Positions 1 through 5,665 of a stretch of 7,716 bases of DNA are shown one piece after another (positions within the stretch are counted from its first letter, which is position 1; every line of letters starts with the position of its first letter). Source of the DNA: Gammaproteobacteria bacterium. GTDB lineage: Bacteria > Pseudomonadota > Gammaproteobacteria > Pseudomonadales > Halieaceae. The stretch spans positions 1 to 7,716 of the forward strand of contig JAOUDU010000114.1 in NCBI GenBank assembly GCA_029859085.1, written 5' to 3'. The position numbers and the translations under genes were made by a program. The notes beneath the pieces are model-generated. The model was not told where the DNA came from. It searched no databases and saw nothing but the letters and a program-made list of their open reading frames with translations.

Positions 1-817
1 AGGACGGCAAACCGTTTGGCATCTCGCCGCCAACCAGTGACTTGATTGCCGCACTGGTACTGGCGGGCTTCTTCTCCGACGCAATCAGGTGGTACACACT
101 ATTCTTGAGGAACTCGGCAAGGGACTCCACCGAATGGACCACGCGCCTGTCGAGATCCGCCCGGGGGAAACTGAAGGTGTTCTCGTCGGCATCAAAATAA
201 ATGGGGCAGTGAAAAACGTTGGCCAGTCCTTCGTAGTATTCCTGGCTGAAAAAAGGCGCCGCAATTCGCAGCTCGTGGGCCTCCAGCGAACGGCCCGTGA
301 GCCAGCCACAGAACGCGTGCCATACCAACAGCCCGGACGCCTTTACCACCGTCGCCTTCGATTCGGCGCGATCCCACTGCCGGGGGAAGAGCGGCGAATC
401 CTGTTCATCCACCCTGGTGCGATAGCTCAACTTGACCCAGGGCTGACCGGGCTCATCGACCAAGCTCATGCTATAGCCCAACAACGGGAATAGCAGCCGG
501 TCATAACGCTGCGCCAGCAGCAGGGCATCGCCCAGCGTGCGTCCTGTGATTACACAATGACACATCAACTCGAAGGCCTCGCTGCCCAGACCCGCCGCCC
601 ATGGAAGGGGAGTCTTGAGCTGCTGCATCCGCAACACGCCTTCCTTGTACAAACGCGAGTACTGCTGGGCGGGAAGTGCCTGCTCTGGATCCAGTTTTGC
701 GAGGCGATCAGGCGCCAGGTTGACCACCGAGGCAATAGCGACCACATCCAGACCGATACGCTCAAGGTAATCAAATAGCCGTAAAAATTTCTTGGCGCTG
801 ATCGTAATTTCGCTCAT
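1..817 (-). CDS. AraC-family transcriptional regulator, N-terminal ligand-binding part (3' end beyond window)
   Basis: The reverse strand reads open from ATG at 817 to the left edge, 272 codons without a stop, so the gene is cut by the window. An in-frame TGA lies two codons upstream of this ATG (821-823), which fixes the start; the ribosome binding site is weak. The product matches the N-terminal domain of OruR/ArgR-like AraC regulators (the 'Arabinose_bd' family). Visible features are a helical start, CHCVITGRTLGDALLLAQRY at residues 86-105 (the family's conserved 'TLGEAL..ARF' block), WHAFCGWLTGR at 166-176, and a segment at about 194-227 (YYEGLANVFHCPIYF...) typical of the end of this domain. 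Residues 266-272 (MPNGLPS) look like the linker just before the first helix-turn-helix, so the DNA-binding domain lies outside the window. Family members run about 330-350 residues. The gene diverges from the acyl-CoA synthetase remnant and SDR, so it may control them or the receptor. The family is well supported; the effector is unknown. Confidence 0.88.
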   Translation of the reverse strand, partial: MSEITISAKKFLRLFDYLERIGLDVVAIASVVNLAPDRLAKLDPEQALPAQQYSRLYKEGVLRMQQLKTPLPWAAGLGSEAFELMCHCVITGRTLGDALLLAQRYDRLLFPLLGYSMSLVDEPGQPWVKLSYRTRVDEQDSPLFPRQWDRAESKATVVKASGLLVWHAFCGWLTGRSLEAHELRIAAPFFSQEYYEGLANVFHCPIYFDADENTFSFPRADLDRRVVHSVESLAEFLKNSVYHLIASEKKPASTSAAIKSLVGGEMPNGLPS

Positions 818-868
818 GGATCAACGGCGACCGATTATGTTCATAAATCTGGCGGCTTGCGCTCTACT

Positions 869-874
869 TATAAT
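869..874 (+). promoter_or_regulatory. Possible -10 promoter element in the divergent gap
   Basis: A perfect TATAAT stands at 869-874 inside the AT-richer 818-946 gap between the divergent regulator and the acyl-CoA synthetase remnant. It would give a start of transcription near 881, about 65 bases before the ATG at 947. No convincing -35 hexamer lies 16-18 bases upstream, so any promoter here would probably need an activator. The core TTATAA (868-873) is palindromic, so it could also serve the regulator on the other strand. This rests on a motif match only. Confidence 0.3.
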
Positions 875-1553
875 CCGACCGAAGCCTAACATGGGATTCC
901 GCTTAAACCAAATACGTTGCGCCAGGGGCTTCGCCAGACAGCTGCCATGCATACTCACGCTTTCTCCCACTATGCCAGTGAGTCGCCCCATCGGCTGGCA
1001 CTGGTCGAGCCCGGCGGGCGCCACTGGAGCCGGGAGGAGTTGCGACAGGAGTGCGATCGAGTCGTGAGGGGGCCCTGGAAACCGGTACCCGGCCCGGGGC
1101 AAAAGACAGCGAGTACCATGCCAAACCGGGCGCACTCAATCGCCCTCGCGCTGGTGGAAGCACAGCACGGGGATTCGGTCCTGGCACCTTTCGGTATCGA
1201 GCCCGAGCAGGGCAACGTGCATTACTGCGGCCTGCCCCTGGCCAACCGGGGGCCGCGGGAGTGGGCGGTTCACTCCCTCCACTACGGCCATACCGTCATT
1301 CTCGCGGAGCAATGGAATCCGCACGATATGCTCCGCGATATCGCACGCTACCGGGTCACCCACAGCTACATGGTGCCGGCGCAATTCATGCAACTGCTGG
1401 CCTTGCCGCCGGAGCTTCGCACAGCCTACGATACGTCCTCCATTCGCCACGTCATATGCCCCGTCGTGCCGTGTCCGCTTCAACTCAGGCAGGCCATGGT
1501 GAAATGGTGGGACGTGCTCTTGCATGAATGCGACGAATCCGACGGGGTGGGCT

Positions 1554-1589
1554 ACCCGGGCGCTGTCGCAGCGCCCCGTAACCCGGGCG
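1554..1589. repeat. GC hairpin between two 9-bp direct repeats
   Basis: ACCCGGGCG occurs at 1554-1562 and again at 1581-1589. Between and overlapping them, GGGCGCT (1558-1564) pairs perfectly with AGCGCCC (1570-1576) around a five-base loop. The block encodes the tail of the acyl-CoA synthetase remnant, where family resemblance has already ended, and lies directly before a TATAAT and the SDR ribosome binding site. It could be a terminator stem without a U-tract, a deletion scar, or an operator for the SDR promoter. Confidence 0.4.
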
Positions 1590-1591
1590 GG

Positions 1592-1597
1592 TATAAT
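1592..1597 (+). promoter_or_regulatory. Possible -10 promoter element for the SDR gene
   Basis: A perfect TATAAT lies at 1592-1597 in otherwise GC-rich sequence and overlaps the stop codon of the preceding remnant. Transcription would start near 1604, leaving a leader of about 27 bases that contains the SDR ribosome binding site. No good -35 hexamer is seen at the proper distance (1569-1574 reads cagcgc). The placement is attractive but the support is motif-level only. If real, the SDR gene is transcribed independently of the remnant. Confidence 0.35.
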
Positions 1598-1617
1598 TAG
1601 CCACTACTCTATAAACC

Positions 1618-1623
1618 GGAGGA
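1618..1623 (+). promoter_or_regulatory. Strong ribosome binding site of the SDR gene
   Basis: GGAGGA at 1618-1623 lies seven bases before the ATG at 1631. It is the strongest Shine-Dalgarno match in the window and fixes the SDR start at MGMLEDK rather than the second methionine. Confidence 0.8.
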
Positions 1624-1630
1624 ATAATTT

Positions 1631-2389
1631 ATGGGAATGCTTGAAGATAAGGTAGCCGTCGTCACCGGGGCTGGCCAGGGCATCGGTCGCGCCATTGCAA
1701 TGTCCTACGCCCGCGAGGGGGCGAAGGTCGTGGTGGCCGACTTCAATAAGGTATTGGGGCAGGAGACGGTCGACCTGATCAGGCAGGCCGGCGGTGAGGC
1801 CACGTTCGTCTTTGGCGATGTCAGCAAGGAAGACTCGGTCAGGACAATGGTCGATACTGCGGCCGCCAACTATGGTCGCCTGGACATCGCCTGCAACAGC
1901 GCTGCCGTAAGCCGCGGATCCGGTCCCATCCACGAGTTCGAACGCGAAGTTTTCGACAGCACCCTGGAAATGTGCCTGACCAACACCTGGCTGTGCATGA
2001 AATATGAAATCAAGGCGATGCTGGCGAACGGCGGGGGTTCCATCGTGAACATTTCCTCCAATTCATCCCTCAAGGGCCAGGCCTACAATACCGCCTATGC
2101 CGCCGCGAAGGGCGGCGTCAACATCCTGACCAAGAGCGCTGCCGCCGAATACGGTGCCCAGGGAATTCGCATCAACGCGGTTTCCCCGGGCGTGATCCGC
2201 ACCCCGGGCGTGGAAAAGTACTTCGAGGAACAGCCCAAGATCGCCGAGGGCCTTAAAAAAGCCGCCGTAATGAATCGCCTGGGCGAGCCGGAGGAAATTG
2301 CCGAGGCGGTCACTTTCCTGAGCAGCGACCGCGCTTCTTTCATCACCGGGCAGATACTGTCGGTAGACGGCGGCGGCGCCGTACGCTAG
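1631..2389 (+). CDS. SDR-family NAD(P)-dependent oxidoreductase
   Basis: This is a complete 252-residue classical short-chain dehydrogenase/reductase, of normal family length, expected to be a soluble tetramer that interconverts an alcohol and a ketone. The Rossmann dinucleotide motif is TGAGQGIG (residues 12-19). Asp37 at the end of the second strand (VVVADFN) points to NAD(H) rather than NADP(H). D62-V63 matches the adenine-ring contact. The usual NNAG motif is CNSAAV (87-92). The catalytic set is complete: Asn117, Ser142, Tyr155 and Lys159 (the last two in YAAAK). After the active site, NAVSPGVIRTPG (181-192) is the 'PG' cofactor motif, and the C-terminus has the usual GQILSVDGG. It follows the acyl-CoA synthetase remnant by 30 bases with its own ribosome binding site, and its end faces the receptor gene. 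Classical SDRs of this shape act on hydroxysteroids, 3-hydroxyacyl thioesters, cyclic alcohols and dihydrodiols. The sequence alone does not choose between them. Confidence 0.93.
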   Translation: MGMLEDKVAVVTGAGQGIGRAIAMSYAREGAKVVVADFNKVLGQETVDLIRQAGGEATFVFGDVSKEDSVRTMVDTAAANYGRLDIACNSAAVSRGSGPIHEFEREVFDSTLEMCLTNTWLCMKYEIKAMLANGGGSIVNISSNSSLKGQAYNTAYAAAKGGVNILTKSAAAEYGAQGIRINAVSPGVIRTPGVEKYFEEQPKIAEGLKKAAVMNRLGEPEEIAEAVTFLSSDRASFITGQILSVDGGGAVR

Positions 2390-2409
2390 TGCCCCGTTAA
2401 ACTCCGCGC

Positions 2410-2435
2410 AAAAAAAACCCGGGGCCAGCCCGGGT
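2410..2435 (-). terminator. Rho-independent terminator of the TonB-dependent receptor gene
   Basis: Read on the minus strand, a perfect 7-bp stem, ACCCGGG with CCCGGGT (2429-2435 and 2417-2423), closes a five-base loop and is followed by eight U (the A-run 2410-2417). It begins 36 bases after the receptor stop codon. On the plus strand the same hairpin lacks a T-tract, so it is at most a weak terminator for the SDR gene, whose stop lies 20 bases before it. Confidence 0.88.
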
Positions 2436-2470
2436 GCACATTTACCAGTCAGGGACCTGGCATCGATTTG

Positions 2471-4747
2471 TCAGAAGTTGTAGCTAGCCATCACACCGAA
2501 CGTCTGGGGCGAGACTACAGTCAACTCGTTGTAGCCCTGTCCAACCGGACGCTTGCTGAACACCCCGTCGTCGTCGAGTACGTTTTTGGCGAACAGCTGC
2601 AATGACCAGGCGTCATTGCGCAGGCCGGTATAGAGGTCCAGGGTAGAGAAGCTGTCGCTCTTCAGGCGGTTGGTGGTATCGCCGGGAACCTCGACCTCAC
2701 CGCGGTAGCTCCAGAGCGCGTTCACATACATATCGCTGCTGCCCACCAGGCCCGGCCAGGTGTACTCTGACTGGAGCACGCCTGTCCACTCCGGCTGCGC
2801 GCTCGCCTTCTCGCCATCGGCATCACAGGTGTTGTAACGGTTGTCGGGGCCTACCGGCGGCTGGCCGGGATCGGTACAGGGTAATGCACCGTCGGTAAAC
2901 TCTACATTGGTATAGGTAAACCCTGTGTACACCGACCAGTTGTCCGTCAGCAGCATTTTGAAATCCGCTTCGATACCCTGTTGCACGGCCTCGTCCACAT
3001 TCACAAAGGGTGCATTGGTAATGATCTCGACTTCACCGGCAATGGTGTTGTAGGCCTCGAAATTCACCGGTGCCTGGTAGTCTTCATACACACTGTAAAA
3101 GATCGCAGCAGTGTAGCGGGCGCGACCCTCAAACAGGTCACCCTTGGCGCCGATCTCGACGCTGTTTACCTTCTCCCCGGAGTAAGTGTTGAGGTCCGGG
3201 GTGAAGACGCCGGTGGTGTCGAAGTTGGGAGCTCCCGGGCGGTAGCCCCGGTCGAGGGTACCGTAGAGATTGAATGCATCACTGAAGAAGTGAGCCAGCT
3301 TGATGGTGCCGGTCCACTCCTCTTCCGAATAATTGCTGCCGAGCACACACGGCGCCTGCTGACCGTCGTAACAGGGGAACGCATTTTCAAATATGAACGT
3401 CGGCTCAGTAATTTCACCGCCGGGCAGTATCACCGAACCAAACCAGAAGTCGCCACTCTGGATGTTGCCTGCATCCTGTTCAAATTTGTTGTAACGCACA
3501 CCGACCGTCAGTTCGGTGTTTTCCGCCAGCGTAATCGTATTGTGGGTAAAGATCGCACTGGTCTTGGTATCAATCGGGATGTTCAGCGAAAACGGGAATA
3601 CACCCTGGTTGGGTATAGCCTGGGCGACAACGACATCCGTCTGGGACGTGGCTTTGGCGTAATAGCCGCCGACTGTCCAGTCCCAGAAATCGAAAGCGCT
3701 GCCGGAGACACGCATTTCATGCTGCGCCGAATCCGAAATGCTGTCGCCGTACTTGGTCTGCAGCTTGATTGTGGAAATTGGCAGATCGGTGTTGTCCTGG
3801 TCGCCCAACGTATTCAGGTCGGACTGCAGCATCCCACTGAACCAGCTCACGTGCATATCCGCGACGTCCCAATCCAGCTTGACGGTGCCGAATTTGTCCT
3901 GCTTGCTGGTTACCTCATCCGGGGCGTCCGCGATAGCCTTGCGATCATCTGCCTTAAGATTGTAATTCACGTCGGGCAGACTGAAGTCGACTGTTTCCAG
4001 AACCCGGTAGGTATCCGAGTTCTCGGTTTCCATATAGGTATATCCGAGCTTGGCAGTAAATGTATCGGTGGGTTGCCACAACAGCTTGGCGCGGACACCG
4101 TCCCTGTTGCGCTTGTCATCGAGATTGCGAACGATGTTTTCGATACCGCTTTCCCGGTCGTCACTCAACACTGCGACCCGCATCGCCAACTGGTCATCAA
4201 TCAGCGGGACATTGACCGCAGCCTGCACGTTATAACCTTCGGGGTTGGTGTAACTGCCCTGGACATAGCCGTTGACACCGTCGAAATCCGGATCCCTTGA
4301 GGTCAGGATAAGGGCGCCGGTTGGTGAAGGCTGGCCGTACAGGGTGCCCTGCGGGCCTTTAAGGATCTGGACATTGGACATATCAAACAGGCTGGCCAGG
4401 GCAAAACCCGCCTGGGACGCCATGTAATAGTCGTCCATGTAGGTACCGACACGGGCCGGGGCGGACTGGGTCTGGAAGGTACCCACGCCGCGCAAGCCGA
4501 CTCCGGCATTGCTGTCGCCCTCGTAGCGGACTTCCATACCGGTAACCAGTTTATTCAACTCATCGCCCTGGAACACGGCGAAGTCAGTTATTTCCTGGCC
4601 GGAAACTACCGACACGGCGACCGGAGCGGATGTCAGGGTCTCGTCCATTTTCTGCGCGGTTACAATCACCTCCTCCAGCGCCTGTGCATGGGACAACGCC
4701 GGTGAGAGGCAGAGCGAGATTGCGAGAGCTAAGGGTGTGCGTTTCAT
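2471..4747 (-). CDS. TonB-dependent outer-membrane receptor
   Basis: The protein is 758 residues from the ATG at 4747, a full-length outer-membrane transporter that uses TonB/ExbBD energy for uptake. A second ATG six bases upstream (4753) is possible, but the GGAG at 4756-4759 is only two bases from it and eight from 4747, so 4747 is preferred. Residues 1-21 form a signal peptide (MK R, hydrophobic core, cleavage after SHA). The TonB box is EEVIVTAQK (25-33). The plug spans about 40-153, with LRGVGTF (85-91) and ILKGPQGTLYG (128-138). The remainder is the beta-barrel, rich in alternating aromatic strands, ending in the outer-membrane C-terminal signature ASYNF with terminal Phe. The only mature cysteines are two close pairs, 459/467 and 624/641, in probable surface loops. 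The CirA/Fec-like style with EEVIVTAQK is common in gamma- and alphaproteobacterial receptors of unknown substrate. The neighbours are catabolic enzymes and no siderophore genes are seen, so an organic substrate is as likely as iron-siderophore. Confidence 0.94.
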   Translation of the reverse strand: MKRTPLALAISLCLSPALSHAQALEEVIVTAQKMDETLTSAPVAVSVVSGQEITDFAVFQGDELNKLVTGMEVRYEGDSNAGVGLRGVGTFQTQSAPARVGTYMDDYYMASQAGFALASLFDMSNVQILKGPQGTLYGQPSPTGALILTSRDPDFDGVNGYVQGSYTNPEGYNVQAAVNVPLIDDQLAMRVAVLSDDRESGIENIVRNLDDKRNRDGVRAKLLWQPTDTFTAKLGYTYMETENSDTYRVLETVDFSLPDVNYNLKADDRKAIADAPDEVTSKQDKFGTVKLDWDVADMHVSWFSGMLQSDLNTLGDQDNTDLPISTIKLQTKYGDSISDSAQHEMRVSGSAFDFWDWTVGGYYAKATSQTDVVVAQAIPNQGVFPFSLNIPIDTKTSAIFTHNTITLAENTELTVGVRYNKFEQDAGNIQSGDFWFGSVILPGGEITEPTFIFENAFPCYDGQQAPCVLGSNYSEEEWTGTIKLAHFFSDAFNLYGTLDRGYRPGAPNFDTTGVFTPDLNTYSGEKVNSVEIGAKGDLFEGRARYTAAIFYSVYEDYQAPVNFEAYNTIAGEVEIITNAPFVNVDEAVQQGIEADFKMLLTDNWSVYTGFTYTNVEFTDGALPCTDPGQPPVGPDNRYNTCDADGEKASAQPEWTGVLQSEYTWPGLVGSSDMYVNALWSYRGEVEVPGDTTNRLKSDSFSTLDLYTGLRNDAWSLQLFAKNVLDDDGVFSKRPVGQGYNELTVVSPQTFGVMASYNF

Positions 4748-4755
4748 AATCATGA

Positions 4756-4759
4756 CTCC
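4756..4759 (-). promoter_or_regulatory. Ribosome binding site deciding the receptor start
   Basis: On the minus strand GGAG lies eight bases before the ATG at 4747 but only two before the ATG at 4753. This favours the downstream start (MKRTPLAL), which also gives the more typical signal peptide. Confidence 0.6.
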
Positions 4760-4779
4760 GGTGTGGTGAGTTTTGCTTT

Positions 4780-4806
4780 TTTATATGCACGCTACAGGGA
4801 CACCAA
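4780..4806 (-). promoter_or_regulatory. Possible sigma-70 promoter of the receptor gene
   Basis: On the minus strand TTGGTG (4801-4806) and TATAAA (4780-4785) are separated by 15 bases, shorter than the preferred 17. Transcription would begin near 4773, giving a leader of about 26 bases that carries the ribosome binding site. This is a motif match only, in the expected place. Confidence 0.33.
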
Positions 4807-5109
4807 GACTCCAATGCCGCAGCGGATTCCCCCGATGACGCCGTCACCTGCAGGAAACCGCCTGTATCAATGCCAACGTTGCCGATTCCATGCCCGGCTC
4901 TATCAATTATTCAGTGGCGACCTGGCGCATCATAGGGCGCCTCCAATCAGATTTATGTACATTTGAGTTCGCGCCGGTTGCCCCTGCCTGCTATCTTCGC
5001 CTGTTCTGGCTCAAAATGTCCACCGATCTGGCAGCTCCCGCACTATCCCCACAAGTTGCGGGTCATGCCATAATACCCACCGGCAATAATCTATCGTGAG
5101 ATTAACGGC
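4807..5109. other. Intergenic region between the receptor and the membrane-protein gene
   Basis: About 300 bases without a supported gene lie between two divergently read genes. It holds a perfect 11-bp palindrome TGACGCCGTCA (4836-4846) about 30 bases upstream of the putative receptor -35 box, followed at once by CCTGCAGG (4847-4854). TATCAAT appears twice, at 4865-4871 and 4901-4907. CCCGCA (5037-5042) and TGCGGG (5057-5062) form a loose inverted repeat. These are operator-like candidates without a known match. Two plus-strand open frames (4763-4966 and 4890-5099) lack ribosome binding sites and any family resemblance and are not called. The membrane-protein gene's promoter must lie here, but no good -35/-10 pair is evident. 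Confidence 0.5.
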
Positions 5110-5613
5110 ATGGGAAGTGCAGCAGCTGGCAGGGAGCACCTGCGGCATGAGATATTGGTCGGCGGTCTCTCCAACGCTATCTTCAACGGGCTGATCGCCT
5201 GGCTGTTGCTGAAGAGCGGCCCTTCCCTGCGCTGGAGCGGGGAGCACAATTTCGCGGTCGATGTCGTGGCCACGGGGTTGCTGTTGCCCTTCATCGTGGC
5301 ACTGATTGTCATCCCGCTGCAGCGCGGCAAGCTCCAAAAGGGCAAGCTGGAGCCCATCCACCTCGGCCCCACCTCTGCGGTGCAGTCACTGGCCGACCGG
5401 TTCCCGGGCGGCACGTTCAAAAGCGCGCTGGTTTTCGGCCTGTTCGGAATGTGCGTGATCGCACCGGTCACGCTGCTGGGGTTCTACCTTGCCGGCGTTG
5501 AGGAGGTGGACCCGGTGGCTTACGCGGTGTTCAAGGGTGTATGGGCGGGACTCGTAGCCGCCCTGCTGGTGATTCCCATGGTACTGATTGCCTTGCGGGG
5601 ACCCGAACAGTAA
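5110..5613 (+). CDS. Four-helix integral membrane protein of unknown function
   Basis: I do not recognise this 167-residue protein. Four hydrophobic segments are clear: about residues 15-34, 50-70, 105-129 and 137-162. The N-terminus (R8, H10, R12) and the 71-81 loop (QRGKLQKGKLE) carry positive charge, so by the positive-inside rule both termini and the middle loop face the cytoplasm. The two helix pairs look alike: ALIVIP (64-69) in helix 2 and ALLVIP (151-156) in helix 4, and LVGGL (16-20) and LVFGL (107-111) at the start of helices 1 and 3. This suggests an internal duplication. There is no signal peptide, catalytic motif or metal-binding cluster. The ATG at 5110 is chosen because it starts the hydrophilic lead-in and GAG (5098-5100) lies nine bases before it; the ribosome binding site is weak. 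It stands alone between a divergent receptor and a convergent oxidoreductase, so it is probably monocistronic. Coding is supported by the coherent membrane topology over the whole frame. Confidence 0.75.
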   Translation: MGSAAAGREHLRHEILVGGLSNAIFNGLIAWLLLKSGPSLRWSGEHNFAVDVVATGLLLPFIVALIVIPLQRGKLQKGKLEPIHLGPTSAVQSLADRFPGGTFKSALVFGLFGMCVIAPVTLLGFYLAGVEEVDPVAYAVFKGVWAGLVAALLVIPMVLIALRGPEQ

Positions 5614-5624
5614 TCCTGGTCCGC

Positions 5625-5650
5625 TGGATACCCGGTAAAGCGGGTATCCA
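5625..5650. terminator. Perfect 10-bp hairpin between convergent genes
   Basis: TGGATACCCG (5625-5634) pairs exactly with CGGGTATCCA (5641-5650) around a six-base loop. It lies 11 bases after the membrane-protein stop and 15 bases beyond the LLM oxidoreductase stop on the other strand, the right place for a shared bidirectional terminator. Neither side has a U-tract (the plus side continues ttcggcaaat), so it is either a weak or factor-assisted terminator, or an mRNA 3'-end protecting stem. Confidence 0.55.
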
Positions 5651-5665
5651 TTCGGCAAATCAAGC

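Larger units (their letters stand above)
947..1600 (+). pseudogene. Internally deleted acyl-CoA synthetase (AMP-binding) remnant
   Basis: The ORF encodes 217 residues from ATG at 947; an upstream in-frame TTG at 917 adds ten residues with no family resemblance. Full-length AMP-forming acyl-CoA synthetases are about 500-550 residues. Residues 5-42 match the usual N-terminus (HAFSHYASESPHRLALVE..., then a 'SREELRQECDRVV' helix), and 50-72 match the 'GD.VA.LLPN' segment. At about residues 73-80 the homology jumps straight to the part after the P-loop: APFGIEPEQGNVHYCGLPL (80-98), HYGHTVILAEQW (112-123), RYRVTHSYMVPAQFMQLLAL (134-153), SSIRHVICPVVPCPLQLRQA (164-183). The P-loop block (TSGTTGxPKG) and roughly 100 surrounding residues are absent. 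The conserved 'PLYH' is PLAN, and the adenine-binding 'YGATEG' position reads ECDESDG (194-200). Everything after that, including the C-terminal lysine domain, is missing. It cannot be a working ligase by known chemistry. The frame has stayed open, so a short protein could still be made; decay is the more likely reading. Confidence 0.72.

Noticed and set aside
89..493. 134-residue plus-strand frame at the left edge
   Set aside because: It lies antisense to the AraC-family regulator, whose minus-strand frame has recognisable motifs along its whole length.
880..933. CGAAGCC (880-886) and GGCTTCG (927-933) as an inverted repeat
   Set aside because: Seven-base arms 40 bases apart in a GC-rich region are easily due to chance.
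1051..1527. 158-residue plus-strand frame inside the acyl-CoA synthetase remnant
   Set aside because: It is rich in Arg, Gly, Ala and Pro, as expected for a shifted frame of GC-rich coding sequence, while the other frame carries the family motifs.
2981..4300. 439-residue open frame on the plus strand, opposite the receptor gene
   Set aside because: It is fully antisense to a well-supported TonB-dependent receptor, has no family resemblance, and reflects the low stop frequency opposite GC-rich codons.
4763..5099. Two small plus-strand frames (67 and 69 residues) in the receptor upstream region
   Set aside because: They overlap each other in different frames, have no ribosome binding site and show no recognisable domain.
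4807..5109. Possible small RNA or riboswitch in the long intergenic region
   Set aside because: Only short palindromes and loose inverted repeats are visible; no conserved aptamer pattern or terminator was found to define an RNA gene.
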